A stretch of 64,000 nt of DNA from Bacteroidales bacterium (GCA_017428285.1 JAFRRE010000015.1:1-64000), one strand, 5' to 3'; shown: positions 9,501 through 17,946, counted from the first letter of the stretch. Notes: a model not told the origin generated them from the letters alone. A program made the numbers and translations.

Positions 9501-11206
9501 TTACCGATTACCAGATTGCCAGTAAAACCACTACAATAACGAAAAGCATAATCACTTATCGATATCACAGAATTAGGTATAGTCAAATTGCCAGAAAAGC
9601 CGCTGCAATTATAAAAGGCAGCACCTCCAATTGTGGTTACAGAATTCGGAATGACAAGATTGCCTATTAAGCCACTGCAACCATAAAATGTACTACCATT
9701 AATCGTAGTAAAAGATTCATTATCTGGCAAAGTCAAGGTTCCGTCGAATCCACTGCAATTATAGAAAGCAGAAGCGCCTATCGTGGTTACAGAATTCGGA
9801 ATGTTCAAATTGCCTGTGAAGCCACTGCAACCAGAGAATGCACTGGCTCCAATGGAAGTCACGGAATTGGGTATAGTCAAATTGCCAGAAAAGCCGCCTA
9901 AACCTCCGAAAGCATAATTGCCAATTGATGTCACGGAATTACCTATGGTCAGGCTGCCCGTAAAGCCGCTGCAACCAGAAAAAGCCCCAACGCCTATCGA
10001 GGTCACGGAATTGGGGATGGTTAGGTTGCCCGTGAAGCCACTGCAATTGTCGAAAGCACCACCACATATCTCCTTTACAGAATTATAAATTGTCAAATTG
10101 CCTGTGAAACTTCCATCAGAAAACAACCAACTTGGAATCTTCTCCACATTATCTCCAATTGTAAGACTTCCACCACATCCTTCAAAAGGCGGATAAAGGG
10201 TAGCTGAAACCAAATAACCATCGGCATTATCTATATTTGCATCATAATAAACAGCCGTTAGATTTGAACAGTTCTTGAAAGCGTTTCTTCCAATATATGT
10301 AACAGAATTGGGGATAGTCAGGCTGCCCGTGAATCCGCTACAGTTCTGGAAAGCGTAATCGCCAATCGAAGTCACAGAATTGCCAATAGTCAAGTTGCCC
10401 GTGAATCCGTTGCAATTATGGAAAGCATATTTACCAATTGTGGTAACAGAATTCGGAATAATCAAATCGCCTATAAAACTACAATTACTAAACATACCTT
10501 CATTTATGCTTTCTACATTATCTCCAATTAGTAAAGGTCCGTTAATATTTTGGAAACTACTTCTGCCATCAGCATTTATAGCATTGTAAATCAATCCTAT
10601 GAAACCATTACAACCTCCAAAAGCCGCTCCAAGATAGGTTACCGTTTCTGGTATCGTTAGGTATCCCGATAATCCACTACAATTCAGGAAAGCACTATTA
10701 TATATATGAGTTACCGAATTCCCAATGGTGAGACTCGTGAAGCCACTACAATCACGGAAAGCAAGAGTTCCTATTGTAATCACAGAATTTGGGATAACCA
10801 AATCACCCGTGAACCCTGTACAACCTGCAAAAGCGCCAGAATACCCTCCTACAACAGGATCATCAATAGATATAACAGAATTTGGTATTATGAGTTCGCC
10901 CGTAAGACCGCTACAACCTGTAAAAGCACTTCCACCAATTCTCGTTACATCATAAGTATGAGTAACTCCCTTATTGTTTGTATAAGTTACAGAAGAAGGA
11001 ATGACAAGACTTCCTGTCGCATTTGTGCCATCTATATGACCTTCCACAATCGCTGTTAATGTATTGTGGTTCAATTTATATAATAAATCACCTATTGTGA
11101 CATGAGACCAATCAGCATACATTTTCCCCATCCCCACCACACTCAGCAGCAGGACAAGCAGGGCAGTACGCAACGCCCTTTTCCGTTGTAAATCTTTTAC
11201 TTGCAT
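6512..11206 (-). CDS. BspA-like leucine-rich-repeat secreted surface protein with T9SS tail
   Basis: 1564 residues. The signal peptide (ALRTALLVLLLSVVGMG) ends near residue 33. Residues about 45-780 hold roughly thirty LRR_5 repeats of the pattern LTIPNSVTSIGDYAFQNCSG. Residues about 800-900 resemble an InlB-type B-repeat (GCRFLNWTCNGEVV...VMVANFEP). A low-similarity region with FNLVGNPF and PLQPAEGFFVKATG motifs follows. The last ~75 residues (GVYVLRLIQGEKVKTQKMVID) are a type A T9SS sorting domain. BspA relatives in oral and gut Bacteroidota bind host or bacterial ligands; adhesion is inferred here. It has its own region upstream with a long hairpin (11279-11416). The repeats are strongly conserved and may recombine. 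Confidence 0.9.
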   Translation of the reverse strand: MQVKDLQRKRALRTALLVLLLSVVGMGKMYADWSHVTIGDLLYKLNHNTLTAIVEGHIDGTNATGSLVIPSSVTYTNNKGVTHTYDVTRIGGSAFTGCSGLTGELIIPNSVISIDDPVVGGYSGAFAGCTGFTGDLVIPNSVITIGTLAFRDCSGFTSLTIGNSVTHIYNSAFLNCSGLSGYLTIPETVTYLGAAFGGCNGFIGLIYNAINADGRSSFQNINGPLLIGDNVESINEGMFSNCSFIGDLIIPNSVTTIGKYAFHNCNGFTGNLTIGNSVTSIGDYAFQNCSGFTGSLTIPNSVTYIGRNAFKNCSNLTAVYYDANIDNADGYLVSATLYPPFEGCGGSLTIGDNVEKIPSWLFSDGSFTGNLTIYNSVKEICGGAFDNCSGFTGNLTIPNSVTSIGVGAFSGCSGFTGSLTIGNSVTSIGNYAFGGLGGFSGNLTIPNSVTSIGASAFSGCSGFTGNLNIPNSVTTIGASAFYNCSGFDGTLTLPDNESFTTINGSTFYGCSGLIGNLVIPNSVTTIGGAAFYNCSGFSGNLTIPNSVISISDYAFRYCSGFTGNLVIGNSVTTIGREAFRDCSGFATVHYNPTNCNDLSNSSYEPFYGCGGNLVIGNNVQRIPNYMFYYGNFTGDLIIPNSVTSVGAASFSNCRSITSIHFNASNCENMGYVEAEGQYYFVFYNNTSLNEIVIGDNVTQIPIYAFANHNSQHCQLVLGDAVETIGYGAFYNSTTNMGLIGKLEIPSSVNNIDDRAFYGCRGFQFIRSYIEVPPIVGGEDAFFGIDRGIPVGVPCGFQEDYEVAEYWSEFTNYTESEYFLVAKANPEHLGRAVIVQQPDCNTTICIVRAIPNRGCRFLNWTCNGEVVTQIHSYAFTIDEDKVMVANFEPMKRFTGGGGTIVWSDPANWEPEGVPTDTMGIDIQSDVIIDTDVNVGSIYNYGNHVVTVMPNAILTVDQTLGSPNPFGLVIEDGGQVVHHSEGVMATVRKTVDAYDATNDGWNLISFPLVDTGYVASVMNLLNNDYDLYYYDEPTHYWMNQEYTANNFNQLEAGKGYLYANSGVQNCVFDQAVYVTDRGLIDGHDASVLQGSQGTTGFNATQKLADDFIINTTTVINGIEVYAFQTNSDTISTFTGLYAQIYDGNPMNGGQPIWGDMDSNILTVTNWTNCYRTDNTFATNKPIMKITADNLNIELEVGCYYLVWKLTGGTWGIPVAIPNTENTGNGLQYWQGSWNYALDGGTEQGVGFAFRLYGTSDQSATNNASFSFVGELESGSAAVSVPLSYTESAGQLKGFNLVGNPFVHNVTTYGSTNVAEGCYQLNETHDNLIVSEINEDNPLQPAEGFFVKATGEGASVTFNPGRGIKANGSGSIRVELSDHGKLIDRLIVKMEGEPLEKMSLKEQRTKVFATQNHQEIAIVPCEGNEQPVNFKAAKDGTYTINVNTDNMEFDYLHLIDNLIGADVDLLVEPNYTFEAKSTDYASRFRLVFSVCEDANGDNGTFAFINNGNIIVTGAEDDAVLQIVDVLGHVIVSTDVARNVSTNGMTPGVYVLRLIQGEKVKTQKMVID

Positions 11207-11278
11207 ATTACTTTGTTTTTAATGTGTCTTCCTTTTGTTGTTTCCAAGATGGCAATTAAAAACATGGACTTTTACTTT

Positions 11279-11416
11279 TCTAAGTTGATCACTGAGGCCT
11301 TCGACTGCCGATACCACAACTTACTAGTAAAGCCCATGTGGAAAACACATGAGCTTAGCTTTACCACTTGTGGTATCATGAAAGTGTCGAAGTTTCAGTG
11401 ATACAAGCTTTAAGCT
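11279..11416. repeat. long imperfect hairpin element in LRR-protein leader
   Basis: Left arm (CACTGAGGCCTTCGAC, GATACCACAA, CTAGTAAAGC, CATGTG) pairs with right arm (CACATGAG, GCTTTACCAC, TTGTGGTATC, GTCGAAG, TTTCAGTG). Each arm is about 60 nt with few bulges and a 4-nt AAAA apex. It is flanked by 13-bp direct repeats, as expected of a small non-autonomous element or a structured leader. Confidence 0.7.
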
Positions 11417-11564
11417 AATGCTTTGTTTTTAATATGCCGTTTTTCGTTAATGCGCCCGATGCGCTGTATTCATTTTAATTTTATTTGGTTAGACTTTTTG
11501 GGGTGTTTGTTGGGGGCAAAGGTAAGGAAAATTTGAAAAGATGAGCAAGTTTGGCGAAATTTTG

Positions 11565-11572
11565 TATTTTTG
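11565..11572 (+). promoter_or_regulatory. -7 box of toxin-antitoxin operon
   Basis: TATTTTTG lies 22 bp before the ATG of the antitoxin-like gene. No good TTTG -33 match is found at the expected spacing. Confidence 0.5.
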
Positions 11573-11593
11573 CAGCAAGAAAGGAGGAAAAAT

Positions 11594-11824
11594 ATGTCGT
11601 ACAGTGAAATGGCCCAACTCGAATTGATGAATGCCCTGAACAGCATTAATTCAGAAGCAGAACTGAATGAGTTCAAGGATTTGGTGGCAAGGTATTTTGC
11701 CGCAAAAGCCCAAAAGGCGATTGATGCCCTATGGGACGAAGGTGTTATCGATGAAGAAACTATAGAGCAATGGGGCACAGAACATATGCGTACCCCCTAT
11801 CGTTATGCGTCGCATCGTTCTTGA
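11594..11824 (+). CDS. small antitoxin-like protein preceding PIN toxin
   Basis: 76 residues. The ATG at 11594 is chosen because AAGGAGG (11581-11587) sits 6 nt upstream; a longer reading from TTG at 11570 would start inside the -7 box. The protein is acidic and mostly helical (YSEMAQLELMNALNSINSEAELNEF, then AKAQKAIDALWDEGVIDEETIEQW). This is the usual size and layout of the partner gene of PIN_3/COG1569 toxins. It overlaps the toxin gene by 20 nt, implying translational coupling. No recognisable DNA-binding fold is visible, so the antitoxin role rests on context. Confidence 0.75.
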   Translation: MSYSEMAQLELMNALNSINSEAELNEFKDLVARYFAAKAQKAIDALWDEGVIDEETIEQWGTEHMRTPYRYASHRS

Positions 11825-12206
11825 TACCAACTGTCTTTTGCAGTCATTGCCATCTAAAAGCCCGTATCATAAGATATGGACAGATGTGTTTTGTGGCAAA
11901 ATCAGTCTTTGCGTAAATACGGAAATTTTGGATGAATACGAAGAAATCCTTTCCCAAAAAATCAACAGCGAAGTGGCAATCAATGTAGTGGAAGCCATCG
12001 CACGGTTACATACTACTATTTACCAAGAAATCTATGTCCATTTCGGCCTAATTCAAGATGATGAGGACGACAATAAGTTTGCAGATTGTGCAATAGCCTC
12101 TGGTGCCGAATTTATCGTAACAAATGACAAACACTATAACATTCTGAAAAGTACACCTTGGCCAAATATTAAGGTTATGAACATCAAGGAGTTTATCGAA
12201 TTGTAA
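11805..12206 (+). CDS. PIN-domain toxin (COG1569 type)
   Basis: 133 residues, normal for single-domain PIN RNases. The N-terminal VLDTN supplies the first catalytic Asp (D6). A central acidic cluster DDEDDNKFADCAIASGAEFIVTND provides the remaining metal-binding acids and the conserved ITND-type strand. It ends with a short KEFIEL tail. PIN toxins cleave RNA and are inhibited by their cognate antitoxin, here the overlapping upstream gene. The pair sits alone between a surface-protein gene and an unrelated zinc-ribbon gene, as mobile TA modules often do. Confidence 0.85.
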   Translation: MRRIVLDTNCLLQSLPSKSPYHKIWTDVFCGKISLCVNTEILDEYEEILSQKINSEVAINVVEAIARLHTTIYQEIYVHFGLIQDDEDDNKFADCAIASGAEFIVTNDKHYNILKSTPWPNIKVMNIKEFIEL

Positions 12207-12281
12207 TAATCTCTTGTTTGATTTGGAAAAACGAAACACATCTTTTTTCAAAAAACCGCATAATCTTTCGTGCAATTTTCG

Positions 12282-12289
12282 CATTTTTG
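12282..12289 (+). promoter_or_regulatory. weak -7 box before zinc-ribbon gene
   Basis: CATTTTTG, one base off TAnnTTTG, lies 16 bp before the ATG at 12305 and supports that start over an upstream in-frame Met at 12218. Confidence 0.35.
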
Positions 12290-12304
12290 CAGAAACAAAC
12301 ATTT

Positions 12305-13399
12305 ATGTCAAATATCCAAGAAGAACAAATCTATTCGGAAAGAACCGAAAAAGAAACCGATAAGAAATGCCCCAACTGCGGCGCTACAGTCATCTTCGAT
12401 CCCGCAACGGGTGGTATGCATTGCGAGTATTGTGGCTACACGTGCGAGCTGCCCAAAGCTGACACTGAGAATGAGATCTGCGAGATGGACTTCGAGGCGG
12501 CCATGCACACCGAAAGCTTCAACTGGGGTGAGCAGAAAAAAGAGGTGCAGTGCAAGCAATGCGGTGCTGTGACGGTGTATGATGCCCTCGAAACCGCAGC
12601 TGTGTGCCCCTTCTGCGGCTCCACCAGTGTGATGCCCGCCGCCAATGAGAACACAATTGCTCCTGGTGCGGTGTGCCCCTTCGCCATTTCCAAGGAACAA
12701 GCTGGTGACCGTTTCACCAAATGGCTCAAAGGCAAGCTGTTTGCACCCAGAAAGGCCAAGCGGAGCGCCCGCCCCGAATCTTTCACAGGCGTGTATCTCC
12801 CCTATTGGACCTACGATGCACAGACCACATCCAATTTTACTGCACGCGCTGGTTATGACCGCATTGTGAAAGACAAAGACGGCAATAGAAAAACGGTTAC
12901 TGATTGGCGACATGTTAGCGGCATCTATCAGGAGTTTTTCGACGATGTGACCGTCATGGCCTCGAAACGTCAAGCCGACTCGGGCGTGAGAGCCTGTGAG
13001 CCTTTCGATTTCTCGAAACTAGTACCTTATTCCCCACAAGTGGTGGCTGGCTTCATTGCAGAACGCTATTCTATTGGCCTTAAGGAAGGCTGGGAATCAG
13101 CGCAAAAAACCATCCAGTCGCGGCTGCATTCCGACATTTCCTCTTACGTTCGCAGGCATTGGAATGCCAACCGCGCCGATTCGGTCAGATTCTCTACACT
13201 CTACAGCAACATCACCTATAAATACCTCCTTGTCCCCACTTGGATTTCCTCGTTTAAATATAAGGACAAAGTGTACCAGTTTGCGGTGAATGGCCAAACT
13301 GGCAAAGTGGGCGGCAAGGCTCCTGTCTCGGTATGGAGAGTACTCATTGCTATCGCCCTCGGTATTGCTCTTATCGCCCTTCTGGCCTATCTGGCTTGA
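12305..13399 (+). CDS. zinc-ribbon protein with C-terminal membrane anchor
   Basis: 364 residues from the ATG at 12305. Two zinc ribbons: CPNC (C22, C25) with CEYC (C40, C43), and CKQC (C83, C86) with CPFC (C101, C104). A conserved middle region follows (TGVYLPYWTYDAQTTSNFTARAG, then LLVPTWISSFKYKDKVYQFAVNGQTGK), and one hydrophobic segment closes the protein (VLIAIALGIALIALLAYLA). Homologues are often loosely described as helicase- or TFIIB-like from the ribbons alone. There is no helicase motif here. The exact role is unknown; a membrane-tethered metal-binding protein is all that can be supported. Confidence 0.8.
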   Translation: MSNIQEEQIYSERTEKETDKKCPNCGATVIFDPATGGMHCEYCGYTCELPKADTENEICEMDFEAAMHTESFNWGEQKKEVQCKQCGAVTVYDALETAAVCPFCGSTSVMPAANENTIAPGAVCPFAISKEQAGDRFTKWLKGKLFAPRKAKRSARPESFTGVYLPYWTYDAQTTSNFTARAGYDRIVKDKDGNRKTVTDWRHVSGIYQEFFDDVTVMASKRQADSGVRACEPFDFSKLVPYSPQVVAGFIAERYSIGLKEGWESAQKTIQSRLHSDISSYVRRHWNANRADSVRFSTLYSNITYKYLLVPTWISSFKYKDKVYQFAVNGQTGKVGGKAPVSVWRVLIAIALGIALIALLAYLA

Positions 13400-13412
13400 T
13401 AGATTTCAACCT

Positions 13413-14423
13413 TTATTCCAAAAGGCTCTCAAGGTCTTTCAAGGCCTTGCGGGCCGACATGCCCTGATGCAGCACTTGATAGGTTTTCTCGGCAATGGGG
13501 AGCTGTCGGCGTTGTTCCTCAGGAAGGAATGGTAACAAGGCGGAAGAATAATAACCTTCGGCCACCATAGTCATCTCGTTGAGGGCAGTCTTTACCGTGT
13601 TGCCACGACCAATCAACACACCCAGCTGGCGGTTGCGACTGTGGCTGGAATAGCATGACACCAACAAGTCGCCAAAGAAATTGGAGGGATTGAACTTGGT
13701 GAGGTCGTTGACGCTCTGCGGGGCGAGCAAGAAATACATTTCCTTGATGCAGTTTGAGACCAATACAGCGATGAAATTATCGCCATAGCCCAAGCCCATC
13801 GCCATGCCAACCATCACGGAATAAATGTTTTTCAAAACAGAGGAATGCTCCAAATAGTGCATGTCTCTCAGACAGTTGACCTTTATGAAAGGCGTCTTCA
13901 GTTTTTCACCCACAACTCGGGCATTGCCTATGTTGGAACATGCGAAAGTCATGTAGGTAAGCCTTCCATGGCCCACCTCCTCAGCATGAGTGGGACCACT
14001 GATGAAGCATAATTGCGCATCCGTCAAACCATAGTTTTGTTTCAGATAATCCGTAACAAACAGATTCTCTTCGGGAATGATGCCCTTGATGGCAGAAACC
14101 ACCATCTTGTCTTGCAAAGGAGTTTTCAAATCGGAGAGATAACACTTCAGATAGGGTGCAGGCATCACCAAAAAGATGATGTCGGCCTTGTCGACAGTTT
14201 CATTCACATCGTCGGTGAGATGAATGCGGCTCATGTCGAATTCAACATCGGAAAGATAACGACAGTTGCGGCCTTCGGTGCGCAACGACTCAAGCACTTC
14301 CTGATTGCGGACATACCAACAAACAGACGACTCGTTCATAATCAACACTTTGGTGATGGCTGTAGCCCAACTGCCGTGTCCGATGACGGCGCAACGCGAT
14401 GTCTTTTGGATAAGCGGACCCAT
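13413..14423 (-). CDS. GpsA-type NAD(P)H glycerol-3-phosphate dehydrogenase
   Basis: 336 residues, the family length. The N-terminal Rossmann motif is GHGSWATA (15-22). SAIKGI (110-115), FISGPTHAEEV and VLKNIYSV with the catalytic-position K198 match GpsA. GDLLVSCYSSHSRNRQLG is the usual substrate-site segment. It reduces dihydroxyacetone phosphate to sn-glycerol 3-phosphate, the backbone for glycerolipids. It follows a BtrH-like gene by 20 bp on the same strand at the edge of the aryl-polyene cluster. It may be the genome's housekeeping copy or a dedicated one supplying glycerol phosphate for lipid attachment; the window cannot tell. Confidence 0.88.
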   Translation of the reverse strand: MGPLIQKTSRCAVIGHGSWATAITKVLIMNESSVCWYVRNQEVLESLRTEGRNCRYLSDVEFDMSRIHLTDDVNETVDKADIIFLVMPAPYLKCYLSDLKTPLQDKMVVSAIKGIIPEENLFVTDYLKQNYGLTDAQLCFISGPTHAEEVGHGRLTYMTFACSNIGNARVVGEKLKTPFIKVNCLRDMHYLEHSSVLKNIYSVMVGMAMGLGYGDNFIAVLVSNCIKEMYFLLAPQSVNDLTKFNPSNFFGDLLVSCYSSHSRNRQLGVLIGRGNTVKTALNEMTMVAEGYYSSALLPFLPEEQRRQLPIAEKTYQVLHQGMSARKALKDLESLLE

Positions 14424-14443
14424 AATATTATTCTCTGTTTGAT

Positions 14444-15499
14444 TTATGCATATTTACGCACCAAGTCGGAGTGCAAGAATTCTGTGTCGATCTTTTCGAA
14501 AATCCGTTTTTCCTGCTGACCGATCGTCTCTAGCAACTCTGACATCTCCCTCAAGGTGATGTTGTCGCTCTTCATGTAACGACGGCTGTCGAGGGAGAAT
14601 TGACGCCACGAGTCGGCATCGGCATTCATCAGATTGGCGCAGTCGGCCAGCACTTCACTGCCAAACAACTCAGCGGCTTCGTTGAGAAAGTCAGCGTACA
14701 TGTAACGATGGCCTGCTCCACCTGTTCCCGTCGTCTCAATCAACCGATAAATCCAAAGCAAAATGAAACCTATCAGATTCTCGGAGAACCACACCTTCCA
14801 CATCTTGAGGCTTCTGGCAAAACAATGCAGACCTGTCCAGCCATAGAAAGGAACAGGCACTCGAAGCATCCTTCGGCACGACTCCTCAAGACCTTGTATT
14901 ACGGCAGGCTTGAGATCCTTTTTCTCGCCAAAACCTTTAGGAAGCGGGTCGATATAGAACATTTTGCCATGGGGTGCAGCCAAACCGGATACAAAACGAC
15001 TTTTGCGCATGACATCTTCTGTCAAGAACACATAGTCATCGGTGGTCAAACGCGTGTCGGAATCGGCGATGGTGTAATTCGACCCCTCTTTGCCGATGAC
15101 CGTGAGCACATGTCCGTTAAAGTTTGACTCGTTGACCACAGGCGAAAAATAGTGAAGACGAGCCACATTGACCACCAAACCAACCGGTATCTGCTTATCG
15201 ACCAATTCATCGAGGGCCTTCATCGACTTGTTGACACGGTTGCCAAATTCCGCATAATGGAACCCTATGCCCATCCTTTCACAATAGTTCTTTGCAATCA
15301 GTCCGGGGCGGATACGAAACATCGGCAACTTCACGCCTCGCATCCTCAAGAAAGGTGAATAAACAAAATTGAATCCCGAACCTATGCCGAAGGCCATGGT
15401 CTCGCTCATCCCTTCGTAGCCATAGTATTTCAGCATATTTAGAAGCGTACCTGTCTCGCAATGCTTCTTCCGCTGATTGGGATAATTCTCTATGGCCAT
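14444..15499 (-). CDS. BtrH-like acyl transferase (BtrH N-terminal/DUF4872 type)
   Basis: 351 residues from the ATG at 15499. This start is fixed by a TAATTTTG promoter 30 bp upstream, which lies inside any longer reading. The N-terminus RKKHCETGTLLNMLKYYGY carries the conserved Cys (C14) of the butirosin BtrH family. FNGHVLTVIGKEG (H130) and YTIADSDT (D146/D148) complete a papain-like Cys-His-Asp set. BtrH moves an acyl group from an ACP to an amine, and relatives occur in flexirubin-type clusters. A role moving the finished polyene acyl chain from ACP to its acceptor is inferred. It is co-transcribed with the GpsA-like gene. Confidence 0.75.
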   Translation of the reverse strand: MAIENYPNQRKKHCETGTLLNMLKYYGYEGMSETMAFGIGSGFNFVYSPFLRMRGVKLPMFRIRPGLIAKNYCERMGIGFHYAEFGNRVNKSMKALDELVDKQIPVGLVVNVARLHYFSPVVNESNFNGHVLTVIGKEGSNYTIADSDTRLTTDDYVFLTEDVMRKSRFVSGLAAPHGKMFYIDPLPKGFGEKKDLKPAVIQGLEESCRRMLRVPVPFYGWTGLHCFARSLKMWKVWFSENLIGFILLWIYRLIETTGTGGAGHRYMYADFLNEAAELFGSEVLADCANLMNADADSWRQFSLDSRRYMKSDNITLREMSELLETIGQQEKRIFEKIDTEFLHSDLVRKYA

Positions 15500-15528
15500 G
15501 ACTTTTGAGGTATTTAGATAATTTGGCG

Positions 15529-15562
15529 CAAAATTACTACTTTTTCTTATTACTAATCCAAA
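15529..15562 (-). promoter_or_regulatory. promoter of BtrH-gpsA unit
   Basis: Minus-strand TAATTTTG (15529-15536) with TTTG at 15559-15562, spacer 22 bp. The region is shared, divergently, with the ligase promoter. Confidence 0.6.
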
Positions 15563-15616
15563 TGCCTGTTTTTTCCAACGAAATATGCCCTTTTCTAAAT
15601 TTTTATGAAGTTTTTG

Positions 15617-15624
15617 TATCTTTG
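15617..15624 (+). promoter_or_regulatory. -7 box of AMP-dependent ligase gene
   Basis: TATCTTTG followed by CCGC, 41 bp before the ATG at 15666; no clear TTTG -33. Confidence 0.5.
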
Positions 15625-15665
15625 CCGCTCGATTTTGAAAGGAAACATCGCTCATATCCGTCAAC

Positions 15666-17270
15666 ATGGAAGAAACCTTAGGTTTATATGAAACATTCAG
15701 GGCAGCTGCAAAAAAGTATTCCGATAAGGTTGCCTTGAGTTATTTTAAGACGGATACGAGGTTTGGAGATTTATTGGAACACATCGACATTACAGCCTTA
15801 GCTTTCAGGAAACATGGGGTGAAACGAGGCGACATCATCTGTCTTGCACTGCCTTCGATGCCCGAGTCATTGATGTGTTTCCTTGCCCTGAACAAAATCG
15901 GCGCCATCCCCTGCATGATCGATGTCAGATACACGCCCGAAGAGTTTTGCAAGATTGTCGACAGGACACATTCCAAAATGTTGTTCATCATGGGACTTTA
16001 CGCGGCCAATCTAGCCACCGCCGATGCCCAGCTCAATGTGGAGAAAGTCGTGGTATGTTCAGGTGCCGATTCCATTCCTGGGATTTCTTTCTGGTTTGGA
16101 TTAGGTGAATGGTTCAACGGACGGAGAAAAGTGTTTCGCAAACATAAAAAATTCTGCCACTGGAAAGACTTCTACAACACAGCGCAAGGCAAAGATGAAA
16201 CCGAGCCTTACCATTGGTTGCCCGATGAAATGGCCGCCTTGTTCCAGACCTCTGGCACAACCGGTACTGTGAAAAGCGTGATGCTTTCCACAGAGAACAT
16301 CATGCACTCCGTGTTTCCCGACCCGCCCGTGCTCAACAATATTTCGAGCGACGATACTGCACTATGCATCTTGCCTATTTTCGCTTTCTTCGGGGCGAAT
16401 ACCTTGTTGCTGCCTTTATTCAATGGCTTGCGTGTCATCGTCATCCCCATTGCACCACGGAAAGAATTCTTGAAACTGCTTACCCAATATAAACCTCAGC
16501 ATGTCTTCTCGGTGCCAGCCTATTGGGATTTCGTCAACGAGGAAAAAGTGGTCAAGGAAGACTTCTCCTACTTGAAATCCATCAATGTGGCGGGTGACAT
16601 CTTGAACACCGCTTTTGAGAAGCGCATCAACGAATGTCTGCACCAAGGTGGGTGCCACTACGACCTCACGAAAGCCTACGGCATGACCGAGACAGCAGGC
16701 ATCATCTCGTTCACACCGCAAGGTAGCGAGAAACAATATGTACAAGGCTTTTCGGGCCAACCCGTGACATGTTATGTAGTCAAAACCTTTGATGATGAGA
16801 TTTGCGTGCACTCGGAGATGGAGTTTCTCGGGTACTACCAAAACGAAGAAGCTACGCAACAACTCATCCAGACCCACTCTGATGGCCAACAATGGCTACA
16901 TACGGGCGACATAGGCTATGTGGACAAAGAAGGCAACATCTTCGTGATCGGCCGCAAGAAGCGCATGATCGTCCGCCATGACGGCTCCAAGGTGTTTCCC
17001 GTGGAGATTGAGGAATGCCTGATGCAGCACCCCTCGGTGACGGCTTGTGCTGTGGTGCCCATGCAAGACCCCGACCATTCGGAGAGCCATCTGCCCAAGG
17101 CCTTTGTGGTACTGAAGGATTCCGACATCCAAACCACCATTAAAAAACTGATGGCCTACTGTGAGATGAACTTACCAGTTCACCTCGTTCCAGCGGCCAT
17201 CGAGTTGATTGATACCTTGCCGATGAACGGCAATGGGAAGGTTGATTACAAGAAACTGATCAAAGACTAG
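15666..17270 (+). CDS. ANL-superfamily acyl-CoA/acyl-ACP ligase
   Basis: 534 residues. Motifs: P-loop TSGTTGTVKS (195-204), YGMTETAG, HTGDIGYVDKEGNIFVIGRKKRMI hinge region, and catalytic K525 in NGNGKVDYKK. It adenylates a carboxylic acid and loads it on CoA or ACP. In aryl-polyene clusters such a ligase activates the aryl starter (4-coumarate or 4-hydroxybenzoate) or another acyl group. With the ammonia-lyase-like gene at 46662-48200 in the same cluster, 4-coumarate is the best guess. It is the only cluster gene on the plus strand and has its own promoter facing away from the BtrH gene. Its 3' end overlaps the convergent 17267-17827 gene by 4 bp. Confidence 0.85.
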   Translation: MEETLGLYETFRAAAKKYSDKVALSYFKTDTRFGDLLEHIDITALAFRKHGVKRGDIICLALPSMPESLMCFLALNKIGAIPCMIDVRYTPEEFCKIVDRTHSKMLFIMGLYAANLATADAQLNVEKVVVCSGADSIPGISFWFGLGEWFNGRRKVFRKHKKFCHWKDFYNTAQGKDETEPYHWLPDEMAALFQTSGTTGTVKSVMLSTENIMHSVFPDPPVLNNISSDDTALCILPIFAFFGANTLLLPLFNGLRVIVIPIAPRKEFLKLLTQYKPQHVFSVPAYWDFVNEEKVVKEDFSYLKSINVAGDILNTAFEKRINECLHQGGCHYDLTKAYGMTETAGIISFTPQGSEKQYVQGFSGQPVTCYVVKTFDDEICVHSEMEFLGYYQNEEATQQLIQTHSDGQQWLHTGDIGYVDKEGNIFVIGRKKRMIVRHDGSKVFPVEIEECLMQHPSVTACAVVPMQDPDHSESHLPKAFVVLKDSDIQTTIKKLMAYCEMNLPVHLVPAAIELIDTLPMNGNGKVDYKKLIKD

Positions 17271-17827
17271 AAATTGACGCTAAAGGTCATTCCGTACGCC
17301 ATATTTCCTTGTGATTGTGGTACATTTACGGGCATGACAGCAGGTGAAAAACGACAGGAAATAGCCGTTTTTTTATTGTTTAGGTTGTAATCATCGGCAA
17401 TTCCACTGATTTTTCCAGCACCTATTCCACGAAGGATATATCCTGAAGGTATCAGTAGGAAACTATTTAGGTATGCTGAAATACCCACAACATACATTAC
17501 AGCGCCAGTCGTTCTTATAAATTGAGACTCTTCGTACATACTTAATATTAATCCAGTAAGACCCAGTCCCATTCCAGCACCAAAAGCAATCCAACCACCT
17601 GTTTTTACTCCATTTCCAACTTTGTATAGAACTCTTCCAGTTTGATAACTATTATAAACATCTTCACTTAGAAGTTTCTGTAGTTCCACATCGGGAATCA
17701 CTTCATTATTCTGTACAAAACAAAGGTGATAGTCATCTCGTACCATTTTTTTCGAGATGTCGTTTTCCTGTGCAATTGCTACCAAACCTGCAATCATAAG
17801 CACAAATGACAATAATAGTTTCTTCAT
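17267..17827 (-). CDS. secreted/membrane protein of unknown function
   Basis: 186 residues. The signal peptide ends LVAIAQ. A membrane-like central part (GGWIAFGAGMGLGLTGLILSMYE and TTGAVMYVVGISAYLNSFLLIPSGYIL) suggests two helices, and the end GNMAYGMTFSVNF resembles the last strand of an outer-membrane barrel. No family is recognised. The reading is more AT-rich than the surrounding cluster genes and it has its own TACTTTTG promoter, so it is probably not part of the polyene pathway. Confidence 0.7.
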   Translation of the reverse strand: MKKLLLSFVLMIAGLVAIAQENDISKKMVRDDYHLCFVQNNEVIPDVELQKLLSEDVYNSYQTGRVLYKVGNGVKTGGWIAFGAGMGLGLTGLILSMYEESQFIRTTGAVMYVVGISAYLNSFLLIPSGYILRGIGAGKISGIADDYNLNNKKTAISCRFSPAVMPVNVPQSQGNMAYGMTFSVNF

Positions 17828-17884
17828 AATTACTAATTTTCAAGGTTAGAAGTTGTTTGATTATTTGTTTTGAAATTTATACTG

Positions 17885-17892
17885 CAAAAGTA
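17885..17892 (-). promoter_or_regulatory. -7 box of 17267-17827 gene
   Basis: Minus-strand TACTTTTG then CAG, about 58 bp before the ATG. Confidence 0.45.
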
Positions 17893-17946
17893 TAGCAAAT
17901 TTTCACTGTTTTGGCAAGTTTTTATAATAATACAAATTTTTTAAAA

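Larger units (their letters stand above)
11207..11593. other. intergenic region with long hairpin and outward promoters
   Basis: 387 bp without a credible gene. It holds a 13-bp direct repeat (CTTTGTTTTTAAT at 11211-11223 and 11421-11433) bracketing an imperfect ~138-bp stem-loop, a possible minus-strand -7 box TACCTTTG (11517-11524) for the LRR protein, and the plus-strand -7 box of the toxin-antitoxin pair. Confidence 0.6.

Noticed and set aside
9300..11000. Regularly spaced near-identical segments resembling a repeat array
   Set aside because: They are the coding repeats of the LRR protein (period about 69 bp, fully open frame), not a CRISPR array with unique spacers.
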